Positions 17,228-26,694 of a DNA stretch of 64,000 nucleotides are shown here, piece after piece. The DNA comes from Candidatus Kapaibacterium sp. (GTDB taxonomy: Bacteria > Bacteroidota > Ignavibacteria > Kapaibacteriales > UBA7675): contig JANQRB010000139.1 of NCBI GenBank assembly GCA_028284775.1, positions 62,001-126,000 on the forward strand, given 5' to 3'. The notes beneath the pieces are model-generated. The model worked only from the letters and a program-made list of their open reading frames with translations. It was not told the DNA's origin and did no database searches. Position numbers and translations under genes: made by a program. Every line of letters starts with the position of its first letter. Within the stretch, counting starts at the first letter, position 1.

Positions 17228-17699
17228 TTGATTTCTCCAATTCTGTTGAGTGATCTTGAATCTCTAGGTTAAATCCCCAGATGTTTGTTTTGCAATGACC
17301 GCGAAAATAAGCGCGGAACTGCTCAGCCAACAGATCACTTTATGATCACTTTCTATTCATTCTGAAGAATTCCAGTGTTGCGGCCGCACTGTTCATTCCC
17401 TTGCGGGTCAGACTGATATCGGTTTTGTTAATGAAATGCAGGTCGAGTTGTCAGCCCTTGGCTTTCACCTGCTTTCCATTCCTTATCGTCGATGAGTCGG
17501 AGAATAGCTTCGACAGCAGCGGAAATGCGTTCGATGCTGGTCCGAGCGGAACCTGGATTTCGCCGCGTTTTCTGCTTGTCGGGCAACTTTTTAGCCCCTG
17601 GGAGCCTCAACCTTCAGGCAAAATTTGTAATTTGCAGGTTGTCGAATCAGTCAATCTTCCATTCGACGGACCATTTTATATTCTACAAGGTTGAAAAGC
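17228..17699. other. 472-bp gap before the aldolase gene
   Basis: Short open frames on both strands (17401-17694 plus, 17428-17610 minus with TTG start) overlap each other and show no family features. The stretch presumably carries divergent promoters for the acidic-tail protein and the aldolase. Confidence 0.5.
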
Positions 17700-18749
17700 A
17701 TGATTGAGCAAATCCGCAGGCAGCTGGGCGACCGGGCTGATTACCTTCTGAACCACCAATCCACAACGATTCCCAGTGACACGCTCCACCTGCCGGCGCC
17801 GGAATCGGTGGATACGATCTTTGCTGCTTCGGACCGCAACAATCGTGTTCTGCGGAATTTGCAATCGATCATCTCGCACGGGCGGCTTGGCGGCACGGGC
17901 TATGTGTCGATCCTGCCTGTTGATCAGGGCATCGAGCATACGGCCGGCGCCAGCTTCGCACCCAACCCCACCTACTTCGACGCCGAGAATATTGTCCGGC
18001 TGGCGATCGAAGGCGGTTGTAATGCCGTGGCTTCAACTTTTGGCGTTCTTGGCATGGTGGCCCGCAAGTATGCCCATCGAATACCCTTTATTGTCAAAAT
18101 CAATCACAATGAGCTGCTGACCTATCCCAATAAATACGACCAGAATATGTTCGGCACGATCGGCCAGGCATTTGATATGGGCGCGGCGGCTGTCGGAGCG
18201 ACGATTTATTTCGGATCAGAGGAAAGCAACCGCCAGATTGTCGAAGTTGCGGAAGCCTTTGCTCAGGCGCACGAGCTGGGAATGGCAACCATCCTGTGGT
18301 GCTACCTGCGCAACAGCGCCTTCAAGGGTGACCAGGATTATCACCTGGCCGCCGACCTGACCGGGCAGGCCAACCACCTTGGCGTAACGATCCAGGCCGA
18401 TATCATCAAGCAGAAGCTGCCGGAAAACAACGGCGGGTTTTCAGCTGTCAACTTCGCGAAGACGCATGAGAAAGTATATAGTGAACTGACGTCGGAGCAT
18501 CCGATCGATCTGTGTCGCTATCAGGTCGCCAATTGCTACATGGGAAGGATCGGACTTATTAACAGCGGCGGCGCGGCGGGATCGAATGATTTTGGCGATG
18601 CCGTGGCAACGGCCGTCATCAACAAACGGGCCGGCGGAATGGGCCTGATATCCGGCCGGAAGGCGTTTCAGCGGCCGATGGCTGAAGGCATCAGCCTGCT
18701 CAACGCCATTCAGGACGTCTATCTTTGTGACGAGGTCGGCATCGCCTGA
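17700..18749 (+). CDS. fbaB: Class I fructose-bisphosphate aldolase (DhnA/FbaB type)
   Basis: A 349-residue aldolase that cleaves fructose 1,6-bisphosphate to dihydroxyacetone phosphate and glyceraldehyde 3-phosphate through a Schiff-base lysine. Visible: LPVDQGIEHTAG (about 73-84), FIVKINHNE (about 130-138), GATIYFGSE (about 166-174), ILWCYLRNSAFK (about 200-211), the Schiff-base candidate in QADIIKQKLP (about 237-246), NSGGAAG and the C-terminal GLISGRKAFQRP phosphate-binding loop. ATG 17700 is chosen over TTG 17691 because AAGG at 17687-17690 is then correctly spaced. It stands 110 bp upstream of the ABC exporter in the same direction. Confidence 0.95.
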   Translation: MIEQIRRQLGDRADYLLNHQSTTIPSDTLHLPAPESVDTIFAASDRNNRVLRNLQSIISHGRLGGTGYVSILPVDQGIEHTAGASFAPNPTYFDAENIVRLAIEGGCNAVASTFGVLGMVARKYAHRIPFIVKINHNELLTYPNKYDQNMFGTIGQAFDMGAAAVGATIYFGSEESNRQIVEVAEAFAQAHELGMATILWCYLRNSAFKGDQDYHLAADLTGQANHLGVTIQADIIKQKLPENNGGFSAVNFAKTHEKVYSELTSEHPIDLCRYQVANCYMGRIGLINSGGAAGSNDFGDAVATAVINKRAGGMGLISGRKAFQRPMAEGISLLNAIQDVYLCDEVGIA

Positions 18750-18859
18750 CGCATCGAAAATCCATACGCGCAGACGAGCGGCGGGCTTCGGCGGGCCGGG
18801 TTCTCACTATTTACAGCCGCCAAACGTCACCACATCGGTACTACACGGCCTGAATCCTT

Positions 18860-20617
18860 ATGAATGAACTGCGACGTCTGCTGCCCTATCTCAAGCGGCA
18901 CCGAGCGATGTTTTTGCTTGGTTTCGTATTTGTCACGATTTCCAATATTTTCACCATCATCGTCCCGGCTATCATCGGCCACACCATCGATCTGATCAAT
19001 TCCGACGCGTACAGCCAGGCGCAGTACGGCGAAGTCATAGTTGAAGTATTGAAAATTCTGCTGTATTCGGCTATCGCCGGGGTGTTCATGTTTTTGACGC
19101 GCCGCACCATAATTGTGGCCTCGCGCAAAATTGAGTACGAGCTGCGGCGCGATATGCTTGCCAAGCTTGACATCCTGCCGCAACGCTTTTTTCAGCAAAC
19201 TTCGACGGGCGAACTGATGGCTCTGGGCACTAATGACGTGCCCGCTGCGCGTGAGTTTATCGGGCCCGCCATAATGTACACGGCCAATACGCTCACGCGC
19301 TGCCTCTTCGCTTTGATGCAGATGCTGCTGCTGAGCCCTCTGTTAACATTGTGGGCTATGCTTCCGCTGCCGCTCGTATCGTATGTCACGTATAAGATTG
19401 GCAAGATCGTCCACGTCGTTTTTCGACGAGTCCAGGATCAATACGCCGTACTGACAAGCAGGACGCAGGAAAATCTCTCCGGCGCGCGCGTGGTGCGCTC
19501 ATTCGTTCGTGAAGATTTCGAGGCTAAGAGTTTTGCGGCCCTGAGCAAAGACTATCTGCAGCGCAACATCAAACTCGTTAAAGTTCAGGCGCTCACAATG
19601 CCGCTGATGATGACCTTGATCGGAATGTCTCAGGTAATCGTTCTTTATGTCGGCGGTAAAATGGTGATTGCCGATGAAGCAACGATCGGTACGTTGGCGC
19701 AATTCTTCATGTATATCTCGATTTTGATCTGGCCGGTAATCTCGATTGGCTGGGTGACGAATATCATTCAACGCGGTGCCGCCTCGATGGGCCGCCTTGG
19801 CAAAGTCTTCGATGCGACGCCCGATATCAAGGACTCCGACAAGACTGATCATTCGATTGACAATCTGCAAGGACGGATTGAATTCAAGAATGTCCACTTT
19901 CGCTATGATAAGCAGCTGCCCGACGTACTCAGCGACATCTCATTTCGTCTGGAGCCCGGCGAAACTCTTGGCGTGGTGGGTGAAACCGGCAGCGGTAAGT
20001 CGACTCTCGTAAAGCTCTTACCACGCGTTTTTGACTGCAGTAAAGGCAGTATCCTGATCGATGACGTCAACCTGCGACATATTCCGATCAATACCCTGCG
20101 CTCCGGTATCGCTGTCGTCCCGCAGGAGTCATTTCTGTTTTCCGCCACTATAGCCGACAATGTCCGCTTCGGCAACCCAGATGCCAGCGAAGAGGATGTA
20201 CGGGAAGCATGTCGAATCGCGCAACTCGATGAAGATGTGTCCGGCTTTCCCGATGGCTATGACACACTTGTGGGAGAACGCGGAATTACGCTTTCCGGCG
20301 GTCAGAAACAACGGACCTCCATAGCACGCGCGATCGTGCGGCGACCGGCGATAATAATCTTCGACGATGCCCTCTCGGCCGTGGATACCAATACCGAGGA
20401 GAAGATACTGCGTGGTCTTGAAAGTGTTATGAAATCCCGCACGAGTATCATCATTTCACATCGTATTTCAACTGTACAAAAGGCCGACAAGATAATCGTG
20501 ATTCATGATAATCATATCGCTGAATTTGGTACTCATGATGAGCTGCTTCAGGCCGGTCGGTATTATGCGGACATGTATCAACGCCAGTTACTGGAACAGG
20601 AAATCGCCGAGATGTAA
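18860..20617 (+). CDS. ABC exporter half-transporter (MdlA/YheI-like, membrane plus ATPase)
   Basis: A 585-residue fused membrane and ATPase protein. Six helices lie in about residues 15-310; the ATP-binding domain (about 340-575) has Walker A GETGSGKST, Q-loop VPQES, signature LSGGQKQR, Walker B IIIFDD and D-loop SAVD, and the H-loop ISHRIS. The residue after the Walker B Asp is Asp where the catalytic Glu usually sits, a feature of the degenerate half of heterodimeric exporters. No partner half is adjacent in the window. The substrate (drug or lipid) cannot be told. Confidence 0.92.
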   Translation: MNELRRLLPYLKRHRAMFLLGFVFVTISNIFTIIVPAIIGHTIDLINSDAYSQAQYGEVIVEVLKILLYSAIAGVFMFLTRRTIIVASRKIEYELRRDMLAKLDILPQRFFQQTSTGELMALGTNDVPAAREFIGPAIMYTANTLTRCLFALMQMLLLSPLLTLWAMLPLPLVSYVTYKIGKIVHVVFRRVQDQYAVLTSRTQENLSGARVVRSFVREDFEAKSFAALSKDYLQRNIKLVKVQALTMPLMMTLIGMSQVIVLYVGGKMVIADEATIGTLAQFFMYISILIWPVISIGWVTNIIQRGAASMGRLGKVFDATPDIKDSDKTDHSIDNLQGRIEFKNVHFRYDKQLPDVLSDISFRLEPGETLGVVGETGSGKSTLVKLLPRVFDCSKGSILIDDVNLRHIPINTLRSGIAVVPQESFLFSATIADNVRFGNPDASEEDVREACRIAQLDEDVSGFPDGYDTLVGERGITLSGGQKQRTSIARAIVRRPAIIIFDDALSAVDTNTEEKILRGLESVMKSRTSIIISHRISTVQKADKIIVIHDNHIAEFGTHDELLQAGRYYADMYQRQLLEQEIAEM

Positions 20618-20940
20618 TCTGGCGGAAAGCACTTCACATCCTTCGTTTTGATTAACGATCGTTCAGCGAGTTAACATAGAATAACACCTGTGTTAGTTAA
20701 GCGGCGGTATCGAAGCACGCTGACTCCATCCGTCTCCAATAACTCCGCAATGATGAGTAAGCTCTGCAGCCAAAGAGTCGTGACTCGGCAGTCTGCTTCG
20801 TCGTAGAATTGAAGGGGAATACAGCTTTCGCCTGTCTACTGTTAAGTTGACAACAAAGAATTTGTACTATGGAGGTGAAGCCCAATCTCGTTTCGGTATT
20901 TCAGGCGTAGCAATGTTAGACGGACTGTTTTATTCACCAC
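20618..20940. other. Gap between ABC exporter and porV terminator
   Basis: No gene; a plus-strand frame at 20847-21206 runs into porV antisense and is dismissed. Small palindromes are present, e.g. TAACACCTGTGTTA near 20680-20695 and GAGTCGTGACTC near 20778. Confidence 0.5.
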
Positions 20941-20972
20941 AAAAAAATGCCGTCTGTTTGTACAAACGGCAT
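20941..20972 (-). terminator. Terminator of the porU-porV operon
   Basis: ATGCCGT (20947-20953) pairs with ACGGCAT (20966-20972); on the minus strand the hairpin is followed by seven T (plus A-run at 20941-20947). It lies 40 nt beyond the porV stop. Confidence 0.8.
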
Positions 20973-21011
20973 AGACTTTTTTGCCCGACCCTGGAATCTG
21001 TCAATCGAAAA

Positions 21012-22091
21012 TCAGGACTCTTCTTCCCAGTTAACCATCAGCGAAAAGCGCATCGTATTAGCAAGGGGATGATTTTCTTCGACCGGATTGATAAAGCTGA
21101 AATCAAGCTCAAAGATGTCAAAGCGAACACCGGCGCCGAAGGTAAAATACTCGCGATCGCCGATTCGGGAAGGCTCAGTGAAAAAGCCAGCACGCAAGGC
21201 AACTAACTCTTCATACCAGTATTCAAGACCGGTGGAAAATTCCACACCGCCCACTTCCCAGGCTGTAATAAAAGATTTCGGAATTCTGTCCGAACCAAAT
21301 TCATCACGGCGCACGAGCAGCTTGGCTACATCAACGGCCAGGGTTAAGTCGTTAAACTCATCACGAACCAGGTTGAGTCCCATACCAAGGCGCAGCATCG
21401 TTGGCAGCGGATCGGATTCTTCATTATACGTTACGCTGGGTCCGACATTCTGCAGGTTGAAGCCGAGTGCAAGCTTATCGCCCAGATCGACGCCGGCAAA
21501 CTCGAGCTCTTCCGGACTCCACAACAGACCGAGGTCAAAACCAACGCTGACTCCAGTGCCGCTGCCGTTACCCTGTGCGCTTGCGCCCTCGGCAAGATTC
21601 GACTGGATATACCGCAGCTGAATGCCACCACCGAGATCATCGGTTAAATTGGTAGCGTAGGCAAGGCCCAGCGAAAATTCATTCGAACGGAATTCGCCCA
21701 GGACGCGTCCGTCAGCCGAAGTGCGGGTAAACTTCCCAAGGTTCATCAGGATGAAATTGACGGCAACATAGCCTTCCACAAATTCGACGTATTGGCCATA
21801 GGCGCCATAGCTGTAGAAAAGGTCGGCATTGAATTGCGGCAGCCACTTTGAAAAGGACAGGGATGCCTGACGTTCGTATTGAAATGCGAGTCCGCCCGGA
21901 TTCCAATACAATGCATTCAGGTCATCTGCAATTCCGGTACCGGCGTCACCCATTGCGCTTGAGCGGGAATTCGGAGCTATCAACAAAAATGGCACCGCCG
22001 CACCGCCTGCCTGGGCCATCGCTTCCCTCGCACCATATCCCAAAAGTAAGAGCATCAACATTGCTTTTGGGATTATCGAAAAACGCTCCAT
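21012..22091 (-). CDS. porV: T9SS outer-membrane shuttle protein PorV
   Basis: A 359-residue outer-membrane beta-barrel of the PorV/PorQ family. A signal peptide (about 1-27, ending AMAQA) is followed by the family's opening PFLLIAPNSRSSAMGDAGTG and ALYWNPGGLAF. The rest alternates amphipathic strands to a C-terminal aromatic strand (MRFSLMVNW). PorV carries cargo from the translocon to the PorU sortase. It starts 57 bp after porU with a strong GAGGAG site and ends at a good terminator, so porU-porV form one operon. PorQ is the alternative within the family; adjacency to porU favours PorV. Confidence 0.9.
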   Translation of the reverse strand: MERFSIIPKAMLMLLLLGYGAREAMAQAGGAAVPFLLIAPNSRSSAMGDAGTGIADDLNALYWNPGGLAFQYERQASLSFSKWLPQFNADLFYSYGAYGQYVEFVEGYVAVNFILMNLGKFTRTSADGRVLGEFRSNEFSLGLAYATNLTDDLGGGIQLRYIQSNLAEGASAQGNGSGTGVSVGFDLGLLWSPEELEFAGVDLGDKLALGFNLQNVGPSVTYNEESDPLPTMLRLGMGLNLVRDEFNDLTLAVDVAKLLVRRDEFGSDRIPKSFITAWEVGGVEFSTGLEYWYEELVALRAGFFTEPSRIGDREYFTFGAGVRFDIFELDFSFINPVEENHPLANTMRFSLMVNWEEES

Positions 22092-22148
22092 TTACTTTCA
22101 CTCCTCAAATTTAAAGAAAACTCTGCGTCGCAACACGGCAGCCCTGGT

Positions 22149-25100
22149 CTAACGGACAAAAGCCACCTGGCCGGTGAAGTCACTTATTTGCCCGTCGTCA
22201 GCACGGAGCACCAGCCTGTATACATAAGTACCGGTAGGAAGAATATTGCCCTCCTCGTCTCTGCCATCCCAGGGAATTGTTGCGGAGCGGGTGGATACCT
22301 CGTTCCGTAGCGTTCGCACAAGTTTAGCGTCTGATGTATAAATATACAAGTCCGTTCTTACGCTTCCCATTTCACTATGACGAAAAGAAAACTTCGTCTC
22401 AGTCCAGAATGGGTTCGGATAGTTGACCACTTCGGCTAGAACGGGACTATCATTGCAGGGAATACGAAAATACGTTTCCGTTTCCGAATAATTGTTGAAA
22501 ACATCCCATGCGCGCACCCGAATTGAATGCTGGCCGCAGGACAGATCAAAAAGTTCTCGCTCCGCCGTACCATTGCGGAAATCGCTCAGCGAAACCGTAT
22601 AGGAACTCGTCAGATTAATACTCTTGGGATTATCGTCAACCCAGGCCTGAATATCGTGCCCGATCCCGAGGCCGGTAGCATTGACGCCGGTCTCATCGAA
22701 AAGATCGACAATCAGAAGCGGAATCGGGTTGACATAGTCGCCCGCAACAAAAGTTCGCGTGTCGACAAAGATGTCGATCTCTGGACCTTTGTTATCATTA
22801 ATGACCGTAGTGTCGATACCGCCAACCGTGAAATCCTCTGAGGCTCCTTTTGCAAATTTCTGTTGATCCGTGCTGAAGGCATAGCCAAAGAGACGCCCGG
22901 TATTATCGCTGAAGCTGATATCTTTCGGCACAACGATCGACGTTGTAAAACGACCGTTTTCGATTTGTGCGCCGCTGACATTCAGCAGACCGCCGGTGAT
23001 GGTATATTGATGTTCCGAGTTGTCGATATCGACAACATCTTTCTGTATATCGCTGTCGTGCAGGCTGAGTAGAATGGTGCCGTTGAAGGAGGCATCTTCA
23101 TCACTGCTACCAGGCTGCGTAACATAACCTTTAATTTCAACTGTCGACAAGGCCTTAAGCTGCGGACGGTTGGTGTCGTTGACTGCATTACCGTCGATTG
23201 CGGTAATGCGGACTTCCTGCCTGGGAATCAACAATCGCATCGTCGGGTCACCCAAGAGAAAAAACTTGCGATCATTGTGACCGGTACGTCGCTGTTTGAC
23301 GCGGAACATCACATCACCAAGGCGCAGATATTCGCCATCCGAGTTGTCGAAAAGATTAGTATAGAACAACTGATTGATTTGAGCATTTTCGTGCGCATAG
23401 ACAGTGCGGGCGGAAGAGAAGACGCCAATGACGCCGCCTTCGGGATCGGTAAACAATTCCTCGGCACCGCTCTGACGTTCGGAGTCGTCGAAGCGGCCGA
23501 AGTCACAGGTTGCCGCCGTCAGGAAAAACAACTTATCGCGGTTCTGGAACAGCGGAATTGTCTCATCTTTCTCGAAAATTCGTTCATGCGCCCAAACACG
23601 CGGGTTACCATGGCCAATCCAATTCACTAACAGTGACCCGCTGTTGATGGCCGACACCAAATCCTGCGTCACCTTAGGCTTCCGACGTCCACCCGGTATA
23701 TTCTCCGTCGGATAGTCAGGCAGGTAAATCTTCTTCAGTCGCATTGACCGAGGTATGAGATCCGACAAGGTTTCCGACTGACTTGTATGCAGCGACAGGT
23801 CGTTGCGGTCACTTGCGGGGGAATCGTCGGCAATCATGGTAATCGTCGTGCGCCAGGTATTGATGGCGGCATTGGCTTCGTATCTGCGAATTTTATCCAG
23901 GACCACATCGCCTTCACTGTTCGATACAATGGGCACGCGGCCGATAGCGATATCGGTTTCCAGGTCATCGCCGACAACCTGAACAAAGTAATCCTCGGTT
24001 TGATAGGTATCATCGACGGCGTCGAAGCGACCGTCCTCATCATAAGATTGATAGGTGGGAATCAGATTGTCGGCTGTAGTCTGAATGCCGCGAAAATCAT
24101 AATGCCCATCGCCCCATATGACGACGTATTGCGGCTTGCGCGTCCAGGTCTCCATTGCATGGGCCAGATAATCGCGGATTGCCGTCGGATCCTTCACGCC
24201 ACCGGCGAATTCATTGAACAATTCTTCCGTTGTAATTACTGCGACCGAAAATTCGCTGGTCGACTCCCGATACTCTTTGTATTTATTGGCGCTTTCGAGT
24301 AAGTCGCGATTCGTGATCACGACAACATCACTGTTAGCATGATTGTTGCGCACATCCGAAAAGCGGGCTTTATCAATCGATGCCGGACTGCGAAGATTGG
24401 AGGAAACAAAGTAGCGATCCGGCTGTTCAAATTTGACTTCCGACCGAAAAACGAACAGTCCGCCGGTATTGGAAACATTTGTCAGCAGCTTCGGACGCGC
24501 GCGTGCGCTGACATCAAAACCGTAGATTTTTCCCGAAAATCCATTGGCAGAATATTCCGTTACTCCCGGTTTACTGTTATCGTCAAAAAACTGCAGTTCG
24601 TTGTCGATGGCATAAAAACTGGCGGGATAGTGTATTTCGTACCAGTCGATGTAGCCGAAGGCGCTGGCACCTGCCGAAGGGCTGCTGTAGGTAAACTGCA
24701 AAGCACCCTCGCTGCTTATATTCGCCGCATCGACCTTGACTTCCTTGCGCTCCGAGCGGGCTACATCGTAGTTAGCCAGATTTACCGAAGAGAGCTGCAT
24801 CGAGCTAATAAACTGTCCGCCATGCGAGATGTCAAAGGAGCCGGCGCGTTCCGAGCGATGCGCCAGCGTGAAACGGAACAACACTTCATCGCTCTTGAGC
24901 AGGTTGGGTAATGAAGGAAAAAACGTTGCGGGAATATTCTGATCGACCGTGACGCCGAACCAGCGACGACCGGATCCGGGATTATACGGATTACGTAAAT
25001 CTTCTTCGTGGAAAATGCGTGCCGTATAGGAGCTCGGCCGATGCACGACGTCGCCCGCGGCCGGCGGCTCAAGTGCTTCCGCCCGCAGTCCATCGCTGCC

Positions 25101-26150
25101 TCCGACGGTCAGCATGTAATAGTTACGATTGGAATAGTGATTGATAAAGTGTTGTATTTCACCGTTTTCGTACTCGAATCCCTTCGCAGCGGAGGCATAG
25201 AATATTATCGACTCAAGTTCGCCCGCTCCATTGCTATTGACAATAATCGCTTGCTCGATCATCGTATTCTCCAGAGCTGCGGAAACTTTTTCGGGCAGCT
25301 CTCTGCCGCCATAGCCATAGAGTTTCAGCGTCGAATGTTGACCCGGCGCAAGCTCAATTCCAGCGCTCGCCAATGCGGCGGCATCGATCTTATAGATACC
25401 CTCCTCATCGATCCCGATGCGCAGCCAGTTTTCAGAGTTCAAGGTCAGGTCGCTAGCTTTTGTTTTGCCTTGAAAACCTAGAGCACCGGGGATTTTCCAC
25501 GCTTTCGTCTGCGAGTTATTGATCGTCGAAACGAGCTTATCACTTTCTACCGGACCGAGCGCCGCAACGGCGGTAGGCAGGAATTGTATTGTGACACGAA
25601 TTCGTTGTGGGATTCTAATCTGTTGAGACGCGGGATCGAAATCGGCGGCAACTAGGGAGAGAGAGGCTACATGCCGGTCGCGCGCTATGCCGCGGTATGA
25701 CAGCGATGCCCAGGAGTTGCTTGCAGGATTCCGGAATGCCTCTCGATCAATACGATAGCTGATATCAGCGCCCAGCTCGCGCCGCTGTGCAATCGGCTCG
25801 GGCGTCATCAGGGCATCCACTGTTTGAAGCGAAGAAACGCTGACAGTTTGCAGCGCAAAGCTCTCAGGAGCCGGCACCGTCACCGGTATATCCAGCCGAT
25901 ATATAGGCGGAGCGCCTTCTCGGTCGCTGACGGGATAGGTACCGACAATTGCCGGCTTGATCGTTAATGATCCATCGATGTAGGTGGTATCAAGCTGGCC
26001 GATGCGCGGCGTATATTCCAGCACCAGCCGCGAATGCGATGACTCGACAATCTCAACACCCAAGGCTGCATAGGCTGATTGATTGCCACGCAATTCTATT
26101 TGTGATAGCAGGGAAAGACAAAGCAACAATGCTCCAACACTGATCCGCAT
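22149..26150 (-). CDS. porU: T9SS sortase PorU (C25 gingipain-like peptidase)
   Basis: A 1333-residue exported C25 cysteine peptidase. PorU removes the C-terminal sorting domain of T9SS cargo and attaches the cargo to lipopolysaccharide. The N-terminal part is a long beta-rich pro-region (to about 560). The caspase-like catalytic part spans about 590-960, with IWGDGHYDF, the catalytic His in NWIGHGNPRVWAHE (about 847) and the nucleophile in LTAATCDFGRFD (about 882). A FlgD/T9SS-like C-terminal domain follows (NYPNPFWTETKF to GTYVYRLVL). ATG 26150 is preferred to TTG 26165 because GGAAGGG lies 7 nt before it and a signal peptide starts there. First gene of the porU-porV operon. Confidence 0.93.
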   Translation of the reverse strand: MRISVGALLLCLSLLSQIELRGNQSAYAALGVEIVESSHSRLVLEYTPRIGQLDTTYIDGSLTIKPAIVGTYPVSDREGAPPIYRLDIPVTVPAPESFALQTVSVSSLQTVDALMTPEPIAQRRELGADISYRIDREAFRNPASNSWASLSYRGIARDRHVASLSLVAADFDPASQQIRIPQRIRVTIQFLPTAVAALGPVESDKLVSTINNSQTKAWKIPGALGFQGKTKASDLTLNSENWLRIGIDEEGIYKIDAAALASAGIELAPGQHSTLKLYGYGGRELPEKVSAALENTMIEQAIIVNSNGAGELESIIFYASAAKGFEYENGEIQHFINHYSNRNYYMLTVGGSDGLRAEALEPPAAGDVVHRPSSYTARIFHEEDLRNPYNPGSGRRWFGVTVDQNIPATFFPSLPNLLKSDEVLFRFTLAHRSERAGSFDISHGGQFISSMQLSSVNLANYDVARSERKEVKVDAANISSEGALQFTYSSPSAGASAFGYIDWYEIHYPASFYAIDNELQFFDDNSKPGVTEYSANGFSGKIYGFDVSARARPKLLTNVSNTGGLFVFRSEVKFEQPDRYFVSSNLRSPASIDKARFSDVRNNHANSDVVVITNRDLLESANKYKEYRESTSEFSVAVITTEELFNEFAGGVKDPTAIRDYLAHAMETWTRKPQYVVIWGDGHYDFRGIQTTADNLIPTYQSYDEDGRFDAVDDTYQTEDYFVQVVGDDLETDIAIGRVPIVSNSEGDVVLDKIRRYEANAAINTWRTTITMIADDSPASDRNDLSLHTSQSETLSDLIPRSMRLKKIYLPDYPTENIPGGRRKPKVTQDLVSAINSGSLLVNWIGHGNPRVWAHERIFEKDETIPLFQNRDKLFFLTAATCDFGRFDDSERQSGAEELFTDPEGGVIGVFSSARTVYAHENAQINQLFYTNLFDNSDGEYLRLGDVMFRVKQRRTGHNDRKFFLLGDPTMRLLIPRQEVRITAIDGNAVNDTNRPQLKALSTVEIKGYVTQPGSSDEDASFNGTILLSLHDSDIQKDVVDIDNSEHQYTITGGLLNVSGAQIENGRFTTSIVVPKDISFSDNTGRLFGYAFSTDQQKFAKGASEDFTVGGIDTTVINDNKGPEIDIFVDTRTFVAGDYVNPIPLLIVDLFDETGVNATGLGIGHDIQAWVDDNPKSINLTSSYTVSLSDFRNGTAERELFDLSCGQHSIRVRAWDVFNNYSETETYFRIPCNDSPVLAEVVNYPNPFWTETKFSFRHSEMGSVRTDLYIYTSDAKLVRTLRNEVSTRSATIPWDGRDEEGNILPTGTYVYRLVLRADDGQISDFTGQVAFVR

Positions 26151-26603
26151 AACATACCCTTCCAAATTCGATTGAGCGTTAGCAGTATTACATTCAGACT
26201 TGGGTCCGACCGTAATGATGCGGAATACGTTGTTCTACAGCTAGGATAATGTAGAAGGTAGCAAAGTTGCGATAGGCTATATACCGAGGAGTTTGATGGA
26301 GTTCGAAACAATACAGCAAGTTACTAGAATTGCCTCGTATCAGTCAAGCGATTTTTTGATACCCGCCGCCAATAGCAGTGAATCGGGAATTAGTCTTACG
26401 CTTTCCTGCTCGCTATCGACAACTTTTCAAACAACGCTTTGGATATTCACCGACATCAGGTCGAAGCAAATCATTCATCCAAAACCCGCTTTACAAAGCG
26501 CAAGTTCCGATAGTTCGAGGAATTGAGAAAAAGACCGGTGAACCGAGTAAAAGTTACAGACCTTGGTGACGGTGCGCCTGTGATTGGTGCTGCAGGGAAA
26601 CAA
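26151..26603. other. Gap upstream of porU
   Basis: About 450 bp with only short frames without family likeness (for example 26293-26526 plus). It must hold the porU promoter. Nothing else is recognised. Confidence 0.5.
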
Positions 26604-26635
26604 GAAGCCGGATGCTGTACACAGCATCCGGCTTC
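26604..26635 (-). terminator. Strong hairpin downstream of the Omp28/T9SS gene
   Basis: A perfect 15-bp inverted repeat, GAAGCCGGATGCTGT (26604-26618) and its complement (26621-26635). On the minus strand it is followed by TTGTTT. The T-tract is poor, so it may be a terminator or a stabilising 3' hairpin. Confidence 0.6.
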
Positions 26636-26694
26636 AATATCATCAACTGACAATAGCAGCATGGATTGCGCTACAGACAGTCAGGTATTATTCC

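Noticed and set aside
17428..17610. A 60-codon minus-strand frame before the aldolase gene
   Set aside because: It needs a TTG start without a ribosome site and overlaps another frame; no homology signs.
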